NCBI GenBank assembly: GCA_963756025.1
Contig: CAVWMF010000005.1
Span: 248,001 to 312,000 of the forward strand
Direction: 5' to 3'
DNA: 64,000 nt
DNA from: Bog-473 sp963756025
GTDB taxonomy: Bacteria; Actinomycetota; Acidimicrobiia; Acidimicrobiales; RAAP-2
This document shows positions 9,042-19,156 of the stretch, one piece after another (the first letter of the stretch is position 1; every line of letters starts with the position of its first letter). Made by a program: the position numbers and the translations under genes. The notes under the pieces were generated by a model that saw only the letters and a list, made by a program, of their open reading frames with translations, made no database searches and was not told the DNA's origin.

Positions 9042-10154
9042 GTGTCGGATCACATCTCCGGACCTCGGGCCTTGGCGGCACCTGCCGCTGACATACCGAC
9101 CTCTATGCGTTCGCCAGTCCCGAGCGCCCCGGCCATGTGTCGCTGGTACTGAACACCTTGCCCTTCGCCCAACCGACCGATTCGTTCTCCGACGCACTCC
9201 TCTACCGGTTCAGGATCCGACCGCTTACCATTGCGGCGCCGGCGTCAAGGTTCCCTTCACGGTCGGCGACGATGAGTTCGTGGTCGATTGCCTGTTTACC
9301 TCACCCGAGACAAGCGCCCTCCAGGAGGGAACGTGCCAAATTCAGGCTGGCGAGCCGATCCGGTTTCGGGTCGGCGAGCCAAGCGAGGTGGGAGGGGTGC
9401 GGGTCTTCGCCGGCGCGCGGTGGGACCCCTTCATCATGGACGCCGCCGGCCGCCCTCAAGACCGATCGAGACCGGCCAGCTGGCTTTCCGCGAACGCAGT
9501 TCGATCTATCTCGACGGCAAGAACGTGCTCAGCATCATCGTCGAGTTCGATCCCGCCCCGTTCCTCGGCGGCGAGAGCCCGATAGCGGTGGTCGGTGAGA
9601 CGCTCACCCGAGGAAAACTCGCCGTTCGCATCGAGCGCACCGGCCGGCCCGAGGTCAAGAATATGCTGCTTGGCTCCTAAGCAGTTCGATCCTGTGAATC
9701 GGGACCTCGAGATCCGCGACCTGTACAACTCCGAAGACGCCTTCCGCCTTGGGCGAGACCTACCGAGGGAGCCTACCGAGCCCGGCTGAACGCCAACTCA
9801 GGTTCTGGGACGGCCTCGACGGGAAGGTCGACTGGCCGACGACAACGGCGACCATCCACTGACAGAGCTGGTGTTGGCGATTTCCTCGCTGTCGACTCAC
9901 GCGGCCGTACGCCGAGCACGGCTCATTCTTGGAGATCGAAAAGGCCAGCCGGGAGGGCGTCCACCATCAGACGTGTGGAGGCCGAAGCCTCAACGACGAC
10001 GTCATGGACACGCTATTCACGCTGTGGATAACGGGTGGCAACGGGCCGCCGATCCATGACGGCGTCGAGCAGGCAACCGCGCCTGCGACGACAGTGTTTC
10101 CCTACCTGGCCGGACCGAATCCAGATGCCACCCCGACCTCCCGCCCATCACTGA
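9042..10154 (+). pseudogene. DUF4331 domain protein, multiple frameshifts
   Basis: Fragments in all three frames assemble into a DUF4331 protein. GTG 9042 begins SDHISGPRAL, and the next frame gives TDLYAFASPERPGHVSLVLNT and FSDALLYRFRIRPL. A third stretch gives VKVPFTVGDDEFVVDCLF and ends RVFAGARWDPFIMDAAG. Later pieces are YLDGKNVLSIIVEFD, GPYAEHGSFLEIEKA and NDDVMDTLFTLWITGG, and the probable stop is TGA at 10152-10154. At least six shifts are needed. DUF4331 proteins have no settled function. The next gene, a DyP peroxidase, follows by 18 bases, so the two were probably co-transcribed. Confidence 0.65.
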
Positions 10155-10172
10155 CGAAGGGCAGACGAGCCA

Positions 10173-11525
10173 GTGGCCATCCGATCCGACATCGACCTGG
10201 AGCTCGACGACATCCAATACGGCGCACTTCACCAGCGCCCGTCCCCCTATGTCGCGACCTACCTGCTGCGTCCGTATCGACGAACGGGAGGCCGGCCGCG
10301 AGCTGGTGCGACGAATCCGTCCGTTGGTTGATGGCGCCCGCCTATCGCAGCAGTCCAGGCGCGCGACACCTCGGTCACGGTGGCATTCACCTATTGCAGG
10401 GCTTAAGGCTCTCGGCGTCCCCCCGGCCTCACTCGACAGCTTCGCAGCGGAGTTCCGCCAAGGCATGGCAGCTCGCGCCGCTGAATTGGGTGACGTAGGG
10501 GACAGCAGCCCAACGGAATGGGAGATATCCACTGGGAAGCTCAGAGGTCCACGTGGCCATTGCCGTGCTCTCGCCCGACGCAGCACTGTTGGCGGCCGCG
10601 CTGGAGCGGGCCCGCCGCACTTGTCGAGGAGCTGCAGGGGAGTGGAGGTGATCTGGCGCCAGGACTGCTACCAGCTTCCGACCGGCCGCACCTCGTTCGG
10701 ATTCAAGGACGGGATCGGGCAGCCGGCCATCGAGGGAAGCGGCGTGGCCGGCAGCCAATCCGCTGGAGCCACCGATCAAAGCCGGCGAGTTCATCCTCGG
10801 TTACCCGGACGAGACCGGCGATCGTCCCGCCGCAGCCGACGCCGGACCTGCTGGGTCGGAACGGCACGTACATCGCGTTTCGCAACTCCACACACGGGTG
10901 GCGGCCTACCGGCAATACGTTCGGGCCAACGCCGCCAGCCGGCAGGAGGAGTCGCTGCTTGGGGGCGAAGATCGTAGGGCGCTGGCAGAGCGGCGCCCCG
11001 CTCGCCCTCTTCCCCGATCGTCGACGACCCTGAGTTCGGCGCCGATCAGAATCGAAATAACTCATTTCTGTATGCGGACGACCTGCGCGGTCTCGGATGT
11101 CCGGCCGGCGCCCATGCACGACGCGCCAACCCACGAGACTGCGCTCGACAGTGACGGAAGCGTCAATATTCGACTGCATCGATGATCCGCCGCGGGACGA
11201 GCTACGGTCCCCCACTACCCGAGGTGTCCTCGAGGATGATGGTGCTGATCGTGGCATCGTTTTTGTCTTCGTCGGCACGCACCTGGATCGTCAGTTCGAG
11301 TTCGTCAAGACACAGTGGCTCAACGACGGCATCTTCATTGGGGCGCCGAAGGAGCAGGACCCGCTGGTAGGCTCACCGGCGGCGACGGCCGGTTCACCAT
11401 TCCCCACCGGCCGATCCGGCGGCGACTGCAAGGCTTGCCACCATTCGTCGTCACTCGCGGCGGCGAGTATTGCTTCGTCCCCGGACTCAAGGCCCTCGAT
11501 TGGCTCGCAGGACTCGAGGACCTAG
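10173..11525 (+). pseudogene. DyP-type heme peroxidase, multiple frameshifts
   Basis: Pieces in different frames form a dye-decolourising-type peroxidase of about 440 residues. GTG 10173 gives LDDIQYGALHQRPSPYVATY, then RIDEREAGRELVRRI in the next frame. The catalytic block TSFGFKDGIGQPAIEG contains the family GxxDG motif with the distal aspartate (10690-10735). Downstream fragments are IKAGEFILGYPDE, GTYIAFRNSTHGW, ADRGIVFVFVGTHLDRQFEFVKTQWLNDG and FVVTRGGEYCFVPGLKALDWLAGL. The C-terminal frame is uncertain, so the end is approximate. DyP enzymes use H2O2 with a broad substrate range. No encapsulin gene is in the window. Confidence 0.72.
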
Positions 11526-11549
11526 TTGATCGGGCAGAAGGAGGCAGAA

Positions 11550-12421
11550 GTGACCGGAGAGTCCGACAGGCACCGACCGGTGGGAGAGCCGACTTCGGGC
11601 TCACCCCACCGGCCGATGATCGTCCGGAACCGGAGCAACCGGTCGTGGTCGATTACAGCAACGAGGGACGGGTGGCGGTGATAACCCTCAACCGCCCGGG
11701 CGCTGACAACGCCATCACCACCGAGATGGGGGCCTGGCTGACCAAGATCCTCGAGATGATCGCCGTGCGGATCGAAGTCCGCGTCGTGATCCTGACCGGA
11801 GCGGGTGACCGTGCGTTCTCCGTCGGCAGCGACCTGCGACAGCGCCAGAAGATGACCAAGGAAGACTGGCTTCGCCAGCGCCAGGACTTCGACCGGACCC
11901 TCTACACCCTTCGCCAACTGCGGAAACCGATCTTCGCGGCTGTGAACGGGGCCGCCTTCGGCGGTGGTTCGGAGCTGGCCCAGAGCACCGACTTCATCAT
12001 CGCCTCCGAGAACGCCGTGTTCGGTCAGCCAGAGGCCATCATCGGGCTCGCCGCAGGCGGCGGCTCACCAGCGCTACTACCGCGGCTCCTTCCGCCGGGA
12101 AGGGCCATGCAGATGCTCCTGACGGGCATCCGATCAGCCGCCCAGGAGGCGCATCGGCTGGGCATGGTCAACGAACTCCATGCCCAGGCTGAACCTGATG
12201 GATGCCGCTCATCGGATCGCCGACCAGATCGCGAGCAATTCGCCAACGCCGTGCAGGCGGTGAAATGGTCGGCGAGGACCGGGCAAGGCGAGCCGACTGG
12301 AACAAGCCATCTCGATCATGATGCAGGCCCATGGCGATCGGCTGTCCACCCCGACCGGGTGGAAGGCATCGCGGCCTTCATCGAAGGCCGCGAGCCAAAC
12401 TTCGGAGACCCTGACGATTGA
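11550..12421 (+). pseudogene. Enoyl-CoA hydratase/isomerase (crotonase), frameshifted
   Basis: A crotonase-fold acyl-CoA enzyme of about 290 residues. GTG 11550 has AAGGAGG upstream at 11539-11545 but its frame joins the main frame only after a shift near 11640. The main part shows VAVITLNRPGADNAI and ILTGAGDRAFSVGSDL. The two catalytic glutamates of the hydratase type are present in GGGSELAQ and FGQPEAIIGL. Further shifts near 12190, 12247, 12285 and 12345 scramble the C-terminus, although LMDAAHRIADQIASNS, SRLEQAISIMMQAH and DRVEGIAAFIEGREPNF are recognisable in order. Confidence 0.75.
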
Positions 12422-12486
12422 TCCACGGCACCACCCGAGCGGAGCTCTGGGCCCCTCGGAAAATGACAAAAGCCCTGCAAGCATCC

Positions 12487-12530
12487 ATGATGTCTCGTGG
12501 CAACTGTCCACGATGTCTCGCGACACAACA
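12487..12530. repeat. Two imperfect copies of a TCCA-GATGTCTCG unit
   Basis: GATGTCTCG occurs at 12489-12497 and 12512-12520 (period 23), each preceded by TCCA plus one base and followed by a GnGnCA tract. CGTGG and CCACG within it also form a 5-bp hairpin. It sits between the dying crotonase gene and tRNA-Leu. It could be a decayed mobile-element end, but no transposase is near. Confidence 0.3.
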
Positions 12531-12533
12531 GAG

Positions 12534-12617
12534 TGGGCGAGGGGGGACTTGAACCCCCACATCCTTTCGGACACAGGAACCTGAATCCTGCGCGTCTGCC
12601 TATTCCGCCACTCGCCC
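12534..12617 (-). tRNA. tRNA-Leu (CAG)
   Basis: An 84-base class II tRNA on the minus strand. The acceptor stem is GGGCGAG/CTCGCCC, the anticodon stem CAGGA/TCCTG encloses loop TTCAGGT (anticodon CAG), there is a long variable arm, and the T-loop is GTTCAAGTC. CCA is not encoded. In mycobacteria a tRNA-Leu also lies next to fhaA, supporting ancestral synteny. Confidence 0.95.
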
Positions 12618-12716
12618 GGGCGACCGGGCAAGAGTAGTCCCTGGCTGAGGGTGGCCCCGTCGCATCGCTGCGCTGGTCACGCCGCCAATAGGCCGGTATT
12701 GGTCGCACCGGCCCAT

Positions 12717-12722
12717 TAGTCT
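12717..12722 (+). promoter_or_regulatory. -10 box (TAGTCT) of the fhaA cluster
   Basis: CCCATTAGTCTGGC, with TAGTCT 10 bases before the fhaA ATG. The identical 14-mer precedes nadE at 61813-61826, suggesting the same sigma factor and a leaderless or near-leaderless start. Confidence 0.55.
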
Positions 12723-12732
12723 GGCGAGGACC

Positions 12733-13389
12733 ATGGGACTCCAGCAGTTCGAGGAGCGCCTCGAGCGTTTGGTGGAGGGTACGTTGGCGAAGCCTTTTCG
12801 AAGCAACCTCCAGCCGGTTGAGATCGGCCGAAGGCTGACACGTGAGATGGACCTGCACCGGCGGGTGGGCGTGCGGGGACTCATCGCGCCCAACGTCTTC
12901 GTGGTGACCCTGGCTCCGGCCGACGTCGAGCGCTTCTCCAACTTCATCGACGCCCTCTCCCGGGAGCTCTCCGATGCGGCCCGGGAACATGCGAAGGTCG
13001 AGGGGTATCTCTTCGTGGGACCCGTCGAGGTGGAGATCTTCGAGGGCTCGCGGCTCAAGGCCGGGAGATTCACCGTCGAGGCCGAAGTCCGGGAGGACGC
13101 CGATGGCGGCTACCTGGCCGAGCTCATCCTGACCGATGGGCGGCGGGTGCAGATCGGTACGGAACCGCTGGTCATCGGCCGTCTCCCCGAGTGCGGGGTC
13201 GTCTTGGCGGATTCCAACGTGAGCCGGCGCCATGCCGAACTGCGGCGGGCCGGCGACACCGTGGTCCTGACCGACCTCGGATCGACCAACGGGACACGGG
13301 TCAACGGCGCCCCTGTCCGGGAGCGGATCCTCGCCAGCGGAGACGAGGTCAGCGTTGGGTCGACGAAACTCATCTTCGAGATGACGTGA
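12733..13389 (+). CDS. fhaA: FhaA: DUF3662 plus FHA domain protein
   Basis: A 218-residue phosphothreonine-binding regulator of cell-wall synthesis. Residues 1-120 form the DUF3662/FhaA N-terminal domain (FEERLERLVEGTLAKPF at the start). Residues 135-218 form an FHA domain with VIGRLPECGVVLAD, the SRRHAEL core (Arg, Ser and His of the phosphopeptide pocket) and LGSTNGTRVNG. In mycobacteria FhaA binds phosphorylated MviN and is a PknB substrate. This copy is shorter than mycobacterial FhaA, lacking the long linker between domains. It starts the cluster fhaA-fhaB-pstP-pbpA-pknB, and its stop overlaps the fhaB start by 4 bases. Confidence 0.92.
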   Translation: MGLQQFEERLERLVEGTLAKPFRSNLQPVEIGRRLTREMDLHRRVGVRGLIAPNVFVVTLAPADVERFSNFIDALSRELSDAAREHAKVEGYLFVGPVEVEIFEGSRLKAGRFTVEAEVREDADGGYLAELILTDGRRVQIGTEPLVIGRLPECGVVLADSNVSRRHAELRRAGDTVVLTDLGSTNGTRVNGAPVRERILASGDEVSVGSTKLIFEMT

Positions 13390-13901
13390 AGGAGCTGACC
13401 GCGCTGGCGCCCCTTCTCGCCACGCAGAATCTGAACGCGGTCCTCAAGGTCTTCCAATGGGCGGTGATCGCGCTCATCTTCGTGTTTTTCCTGCGCGTCA
13501 TCCGGGCCGTGTGGGTGGAGATGAGCCCGGCCACCATACGGAAGACCCGGGGCGAGCGCCGCCGGGAGAGGGTCGCCGCCCGACCCCCCCGGCCCGAACC
13601 GAAGCGCAAGGAACTCTTCCTCCGCGTGGTGGAACCCCCGGCCCGTGAGGGCCAGACGTACGACCTCGACGACGAGCTCACCATCGGACGATCCCCCGGT
13701 TGCGGCGTGGCCACCCCCGACGACATCTATGCCTCGACGCTGCATGCCCGCTTGTTCCGCAAGAAGGACCAGCTCTGGGTGGAGGACCTCGGGTCGACCA
13801 ACGGGACCTACGTGAACTCCGAGAAGATCACACAGGCCCAGCGTCTCGGCCGGGGTGACATGATCCAGGCCGGCTCCACGGTCTTCGAGGTCACCCGGTG
13901 A
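13386..13901 (+). CDS. fhaB: FhaB-like membrane-anchored FHA protein
   Basis: A 171-residue protein with one membrane helix (about residues 25-42) and a basic linker (TRGERRRERVAARPP). A C-terminal FHA domain shows TIGRSPGCGVAT, STLHARLF in the place of SRxH, and LGSTNGTYVNS. The GTG start overlaps the fhaA stop (GTGA). By family knowledge it recruits phosphorylated partners such as PBP and FtsZ/FipA-type proteins at the septum. Its stop overlaps pstP by 4 bases, so three genes are translationally coupled. Confidence 0.9.
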   Translation: MKELTALAPLLATQNLNAVLKVFQWAVIALIFVFFLRVIRAVWVEMSPATIRKTRGERRRERVAARPPRPEPKRKELFLRVVEPPAREGQTYDLDDELTIGRSPGCGVATPDDIYASTLHARLFRKKDQLWVEDLGSTNGTYVNSEKITQAQRLGRGDMIQAGSTVFEVTR

Positions 13902-15475
13902 CGGTCCTGCGCTCAGGATCGGCAACTGACGTTGGGCGGGTGCGCAGGGTCAACCAGGACCTGCCTCTGGAGTCGCCCAATCTCTTCGCGGTGGCCGACG
14001 GCATGGGTGGGCACGTCGGTGGCGAAGTGGCGGCGCAGGTCGCGGTGGACGCCCTCCTCCAGGTCTTCAGCCGCGAGCCCACGAAGGCCGGCCTGGAAGC
14101 GGCCTTCACCAAGGCGAACGAAGCCGTGTGGCAGGAGAGCCAGGAGCACAGCGAACTGCGCGGCATGGGAACCACCCTCACGGCCGTTGCGCTGGTGGGC
14201 GATGCGCAGGGCCGGGACACCCTGGCCCTGGCCAACGTGGGCGACTCGCGCGCCTACCTGTTCTCGGATCACCACCTGGTGCAGGTCACGGCCGACCACA
14301 GCCTGGCCGAGGAGCGCATGCGCCACGGTGAGATGTCCGAAGAAGAGGCAGCGGTGCATCCGCAGCGGCACATCCTCACCCGGGCGCTCGGGATCTCCAC
14401 CGAAGTGGAGACTGACATGTGGGAGCTACAGCTTCGTTCCGGCGACCGGATCATCCTCTGTAGCGACGGGCTCAGCAACGAGCTCAGCAACGAGCAGATG
14501 GCCGAGGTGCTCGCGACCGAGCCCGATCCGGATGTGGCGGCGCACCAGTTGGTCGAGCTCGCCAACGAGCACGGTGGAGCCGACAACATCACCGTGATCG
14601 TCGTGGATGTCCTGGTAGGAGAGGAGACTTCGGACGCCTCGGTGATTACGCCGGTCGGCGCCCGAGCCGGCCTGCCACTCGTCGTGGCGCCCGAATCCCC
14701 CGCAGGCGGTGCCACGGCGTCCCCCCTGACCACGGTGGCCGCCGGTACCGGCACAGCGACGGTCCTGACGTCCGAGTACACGCCCGCCGGGTCCGGGACC
14801 GCAACCGGCACCGGGGTGGGGGCCGGAACCGAAACGGGCACCGGCGAGTTGCTCTTGCAGGACACGCAAGCGGTGCCGGTGGCCCGCGCCACCGTGCGCT
14901 CCGCGGCGATTACGTCCCCACCGCTGACCCCCGAAGTCCCGCCCAACGAGAGCCGCAGTGCTCGCCGCCGCCGTCTGGGCATCCCGCGACGGATCACGTT
15001 CCGGGTGGTTTTCTTCATTCTGCTGGTGGCGGCCATCCCGATCGCCGCCTTCTACGCCATCCGTTGGTACGCCTACGACAACTGGTTCATCACGGTCCAG
15101 AACAATCAGATCGTGGTGAAGCAGGGTCATCCCGGGGGAGTTCTCTGGTTCCATCCCCGCGTGGTCGACAAGACCAAAGTGACCACGTCGGAGGTCCCGG
15201 CTGCCGGGGCAGCCCAGATCCGGGCCCTCGTGCAGGAGCCGTCCCTCCTCGCCGCCAAGCGCTACGTGGCCAACCTGCACGATGAGTACCAGAAAGCCGA
15301 AGCCGCCAAGAAGCAGAGCCAGAGCGGAGTGAACCTGGGCGGCGGCACCAGCACGACCACCATCCCGGGCCTGGCACCGGCGCACACGACGATCTCGGGG
15401 CCGGGCACGGCCGCAGTGCCCGGCGTAGGGACCACGACCGTCTCCGCCCCGTCGACCGGCACCACCCCGCAATGA
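13898..15475 (+). CDS. pstP: PP2C-type Ser/Thr protein phosphatase PstP
   Basis: A 525-residue membrane-anchored phosphatase that reverses PASTA-kinase phosphorylation. The N-terminal PP2C domain (residues 1-240) has VNQD, ADGMGGHVGGE, GMGTTLTAV, NVGDSRAYL, LCSDGLSNEL and GGADNITVI, which carry the metal-binding aspartates. A linker rich in Thr, Gly and Pro (about 245-345) leads to one transmembrane helix (VVFFILLVAAIPIAAFYAI). An extracellular domain of about 85 residues follows, then a Thr/Pro tail. GTG start overlaps fhaB. The usual next gene rodA is absent; pbpA follows after 13 bases. Confidence 0.93.
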   Translation: MTVLRSGSATDVGRVRRVNQDLPLESPNLFAVADGMGGHVGGEVAAQVAVDALLQVFSREPTKAGLEAAFTKANEAVWQESQEHSELRGMGTTLTAVALVGDAQGRDTLALANVGDSRAYLFSDHHLVQVTADHSLAEERMRHGEMSEEEAAVHPQRHILTRALGISTEVETDMWELQLRSGDRIILCSDGLSNELSNEQMAEVLATEPDPDVAAHQLVELANEHGGADNITVIVVDVLVGEETSDASVITPVGARAGLPLVVAPESPAGGATASPLTTVAAGTGTATVLTSEYTPAGSGTATGTGVGAGTETGTGELLLQDTQAVPVARATVRSAAITSPPLTPEVPPNESRSARRRRLGIPRRITFRVVFFILLVAAIPIAAFYAIRWYAYDNWFITVQNNQIVVKQGHPGGVLWFHPRVVDKTKVTTSEVPAAGAAQIRALVQEPSLLAAKRYVANLHDEYQKAEAAKKQSQSGVNLGGGTSTTTIPGLAPAHTTISGPGTAAVPGVGTTTVSAPSTGTTPQ

Positions 15476-15488
15476 CGGTTTCGCACTA

Positions 15489-17022
15489 GTGGGACGTCGC
15501 ATTCGCTGGTTGGGTGTCGTGCTGCTCTTCTGCTTCGGGCTGGTGGCGATCCAGCTGGCGAACATCCAGTTCCGCCAAGCCGGTGCCCTGTCGAGTTCAC
15601 CGAACAATCCCGCGTGTCGCGGCGAAGGTCTACGACAACGAGCGGGGAACCATCACGGCGTCCGACGGAACGGTCCTCGCCAAGTCGGTCCCGACGACCG
15701 TGGCCTCGGATCCGTACCACTACACGCGGGTCTATCCGCAGGGCCCGCTCTACGCCGGCATCACCGGGTACGACTCCCTCTTCTACGGGACCTCGGGCAT
15801 CGAGTACGAATACAACCAGTACCTGAAGACGCATCCCCAGAGCCCGCAGAACTTCAGCCAGCTGCTCTTCGACACGCCGCCGTCCGAACCCGACAACGTG
15901 ACGCTCACCGTCGACCCCGTGCTGCAAAAGGCCGCCACCGAGGCGTTGGCCGCCACACCGGGGGCCAACAAGGACGGCTCGGTCTTCGTCCTCGACCCGA
16001 CGACCGGCGCGGTGCTGGCGATGGTGTCGAGCCCGACCTATGACCCGAACCAGCTCTCCAGTCCCGATGTCGCCACCGAGGAGGCGTACGACGCGCAGGC
16101 AGCAGCGAAGGACGGCGAGGGATTCTCCGGCCTGGTGCCGATGGCCACCCAGGAGCGGTTCCCGCCGGGTTCGACGTTCAAGGTCGTCACCAGCATGGCG
16201 GCGTACAACCTGGCGCCGAGCCTCATCAACTACAGCTTCCCGCGTGCGGTCTCGATCAAATTCTCCGACTCGGACAAGGTCCTGATGAACGACGGCGGTT
16301 CCGCCTGCGGGGGCACCATGGCGCTGATGCTGCCCCAGTCGTGCGACCCCGGCTACGGCCAGCTCGGCATCGAGCTCGGCGTGCCCACCCTGACCAAGCA
16401 GGCACAGGACTTCGGCTATTCCATCTTCGGGTCTTCGGCGCCGTACGTCCCGAACCTCGATCTCCCCAACGTCATACCGTCGACCTTCTCCGACCTGCCG
16501 TCCAACAGCCAGGCCAATCTGGCCTACAGCGCCATCGGCCAGTACAACGATGCCACCACCCCCCTGCAGAACGCACTCGTCGCGGCGGGGATCGCCAACG
16601 GCGGGGTGATCATGACGCCGCACCTGATGGAGCAGATCACGAATTCCCAGGGAAGCGTGGTGGCGACCTACAAGCCCACTCCGATGCTCACCGTATCGAC
16701 GCCGGCGGCCGCGGCCGCAGTGGGAAAGCTGATGGAGAACGTGGCCAACAACACCGTCCCCGGGGCAACGGCGAACGGGATCTTCCCGGTTTCGTGGCAT
16801 GTGGCCGTCAAGACGGGAACGGCGCAGGTCCAGGCGCCCAACCGCCCCGAGCAGACGGACGACTGGATGATCGGCTTCATGCCGGCCGTCGGTACCCCCA
16901 AGCTGGCCATCGCCGTCGTGGTGCCCCAGCAGAGTTTCTCGGTGACCGGGGCGCAAGTGGCGGGACCGATCGTCAAACAGGTTTTTCAGGCGTATCTCGA
17001 CGAGACCGGAGGACAGGGATGA
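15489..17022 (+). CDS. pbpA: Penicillin-binding protein PbpA (class B), one frameshift
   Basis: A transpeptidase for peptidoglycan cross-linking, about 510 residues. GTG 15489 opens a frame with one N-terminal membrane anchor (LGVVLLFCFGLVAIQLANIQ). Near 15605 the frame must shift by one base to continue as RVAAKVYDNERGTITASDG. The transpeptidase domain has the active-site STFK in FPPGSTFKVV, SAIGQYN in the SxN region and VKTGTAQ as the KTG motif. All catalytic residues survive and the gene is normally important for growth, so the shift is probably a sequencing error. It lies 53 bases before pknB. Confidence 0.88.
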
Positions 17023-17060
17023 ACCCGCTGCACGCTCACTGCGACTCCGGACGCGCAGCG

Positions 17061-17066
17061 TAGGCT
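17061..17066 (+). promoter_or_regulatory. -10 box (TAGGCT) before pknB
   Basis: TAGGCT ends 9 bases upstream of the pknB ATG, in the 53-base gap after pbpA. It suggests that pknB has its own near-leaderless promoter inside the cluster. Confidence 0.45.
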
Positions 17067-17075
17067 CAGGGCGCC

Positions 17076-19130
17076 ATGGAACCGGTCGAGACACCGCGGG
17101 TCTTTTCAGATCGCTACGAGTTGACGCATCTCATCGCGCGTGGGGGTATGGCGCAGGTCTACCGGGCGCGGGATCGCCAGCTGGACCGCCCGGTGGCCCT
17201 GAAGGTGCTCTTCCCCGAGCTCTCGGTCGACCGTGCGTTCGTGGAGCGGTTCCGTCGCGAGGCGCAGGCGGCCGCCAACCTCTCGCATCCGAACATCGTC
17301 CCTGTCTTCGACTGGGGCGAGGACAACGGCTCGTACTTCATCGTCATGGAATTCGTCGACGGGCGCGCCCTGTCGGCCGTCCTGCGCGAATCCGGGCCCG
17401 CTGTCGCCGCAACAGACCGCCACCATCGGGGCCAACGTGGCTGCCGCCCTGGCCTTCGCCCACCGCCACGGCGTGGTGCACCGCGACGTGAAGCCCGGGA
17501 ACGTGCTCATCACGGCCGACGGCATCGTCAAGGTGACCGACTTCGGCATCGCCCGCGCCATGAACACCGAGGAGAGCCTCACCCAGACCGGGGCGGTCAT
17601 GGGTACCGCCGCCTACTTCTCGCCGGAGCAGGCTGAGGGCCATGGCGTCGACGCGCGCAGCGACATCTACTCCCTCGGGGTCGTGCTCTACGAGATGTCG
17701 ACCGGCAAGCCCCCGTTCACCGGCGATTCGCCGGTTGCCGTCGCTTCGAAGCACGTCCGCGACCAGCCGGCGCTCCCGCGCAGCGTGAACCCCGCCATAC
17801 CGGCGGCGTTCGAAGCGGTCGTGATGAAGGCCATGGCGAAATCGCCCGACGATCGCTATGCGACGGCGGAGGAATTCCGGGCCGATCTGCTGCGCTTCGC
17901 CGATGGCCGGCCGGTCGAAGCCGGTGACCCCGGTCAGACGACCATGATGGCGCCGGTCGGCGTGACGGCGCCCATCCTGGTGACGGGACAGACCCAGGCG
18001 CTCAACATGGGGGCGGCCGGTGGCGGAGCCGGCACGCTCGACGGCCGGGGTGGCGGCGTTGCGGGCGCCGGTGGCGGCCCGAGCAGGGCCGAGCAGGAGC
18101 GCCAACGCCGCATCCGGCGGATGGTCATCCTTCTGGTGACCCTTCTGGTGGTGCTCGCCGTGATCGCCTTCTTCCTGGTCCGTGCGCTGACGACGAGCGA
18201 CCAGGTGACGGTCCCGCACGTGGCCGGCCAGACGTTGGCGCAGGCCACGCAGACGCTTACAGAACGACAACCTCAGCGTCGGTGCCACGACCTCGGCGAC
18301 CAGCCCCAACGTGACGAAGGGCGACGTCATCTCGAGCGACCCCGCCGGCGGCGCCAAGGTGAACAAGAACAGCCAGGTCGACCTCGTCGTCAGTGCCGGC
18401 CCGACCGTGAAAAACGTCAGCGTGCCTTCGGTCGTCGGGCCAACAGCTCGCCGTGGCGATCCAGCTCATCACGAGCAAGGGATTGTCGTACAAGGTCGAC
18501 GACGTGACGAGCAGCAAGCCGCCCGGGACCGTGCTCATGCAGGACCCGGCCGGAGGGTCCACGGTGCCCTCGACGACGCAGGTCAAGCTGACCGTCGTCG
18601 CTCAGCCAGACCTCGGCTCAGGTCCCCAATGTCGTCGGGCTCTCGCAGACATCGGCCGGGAGCACTCATTACCGGCGAGCAACCTCACGGTCGGGACACA
18701 GAGCTCAGCTTGCTCGCAGCAGGTTTCCGCCGGGAACGTCGCCTCCCAGACCCCCGCCGCCGGTACCCAACAGCCGCCGAACACGCCGGTCAACATCGTC
18801 GTGTCGAACGGGCCATGTTCGGCCACCGTGCCGAACGTCGTCGGGCTCTCGCAGTCGGCGGCCGGTACCGCGATCTCGAGCACGCCCGGGCTGAATCCGA
18901 CGTTCACACAGGTCGACTGCTCCTCGAGCGGCGGCACGGCAGGCCAGGTGCAGAGCCAGAGCCCCGGGGCCGGCACAGTGCTGAACCCGCCGTTCCCCCA
19001 GACGGTCACCATCTCGGTGTGCTCGAACACGACGACGACCACCCAGACCACGGTCGGGGCTACGACTACGACGACATCGACCACAGCGGCGACCACGACA
19101 CCGACGACGACGCCCACGAGCCGGGCCTAA
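17076..19130 (+). CDS. pknB: PASTA-domain Ser/Thr protein kinase PknB, frameshifted
   Basis: A membrane receptor kinase that senses cell-wall fragments and phosphorylates FhaA, FhaB and other division proteins, about 680 residues. Kinase motifs: glycine loop IARGGMAQVY, lysine in VALKVL, HRDVKPGN, DFGIARA, GTAAYFSPEQA and SDIYSLGVVLYEM. One membrane helix (MVILLVTLLVVLAVIAFFLV, near 18120-18180) is followed by four PASTA units beginning VTVPHVAG, VSVPSVVG, QVPNVVGLSQ and TVPNVVGLSQ, then a Thr-rich tail. One-base shifts are needed near 17398, 18255, 18445, 18612 and 18670. The order of domains is intact, so error rather than loss is likely. No pknA lies beside it. Confidence 0.88.
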
Positions 19131-19156
19131 CCTTCGCGGCCGCGAGCCGCCGTGGC

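Noticed and set aside
5657..12421. The frameshifted block as a mobile island
   Set aside because: No transposase, integrase or clear boundary repeats were found; base composition looks like the surroundings.
15262..17094. A 610-codon open frame on the minus strand
   Set aside because: It is antisense to pbpA, which has all PBP motifs; long antisense frames are expected in high-GC DNA.
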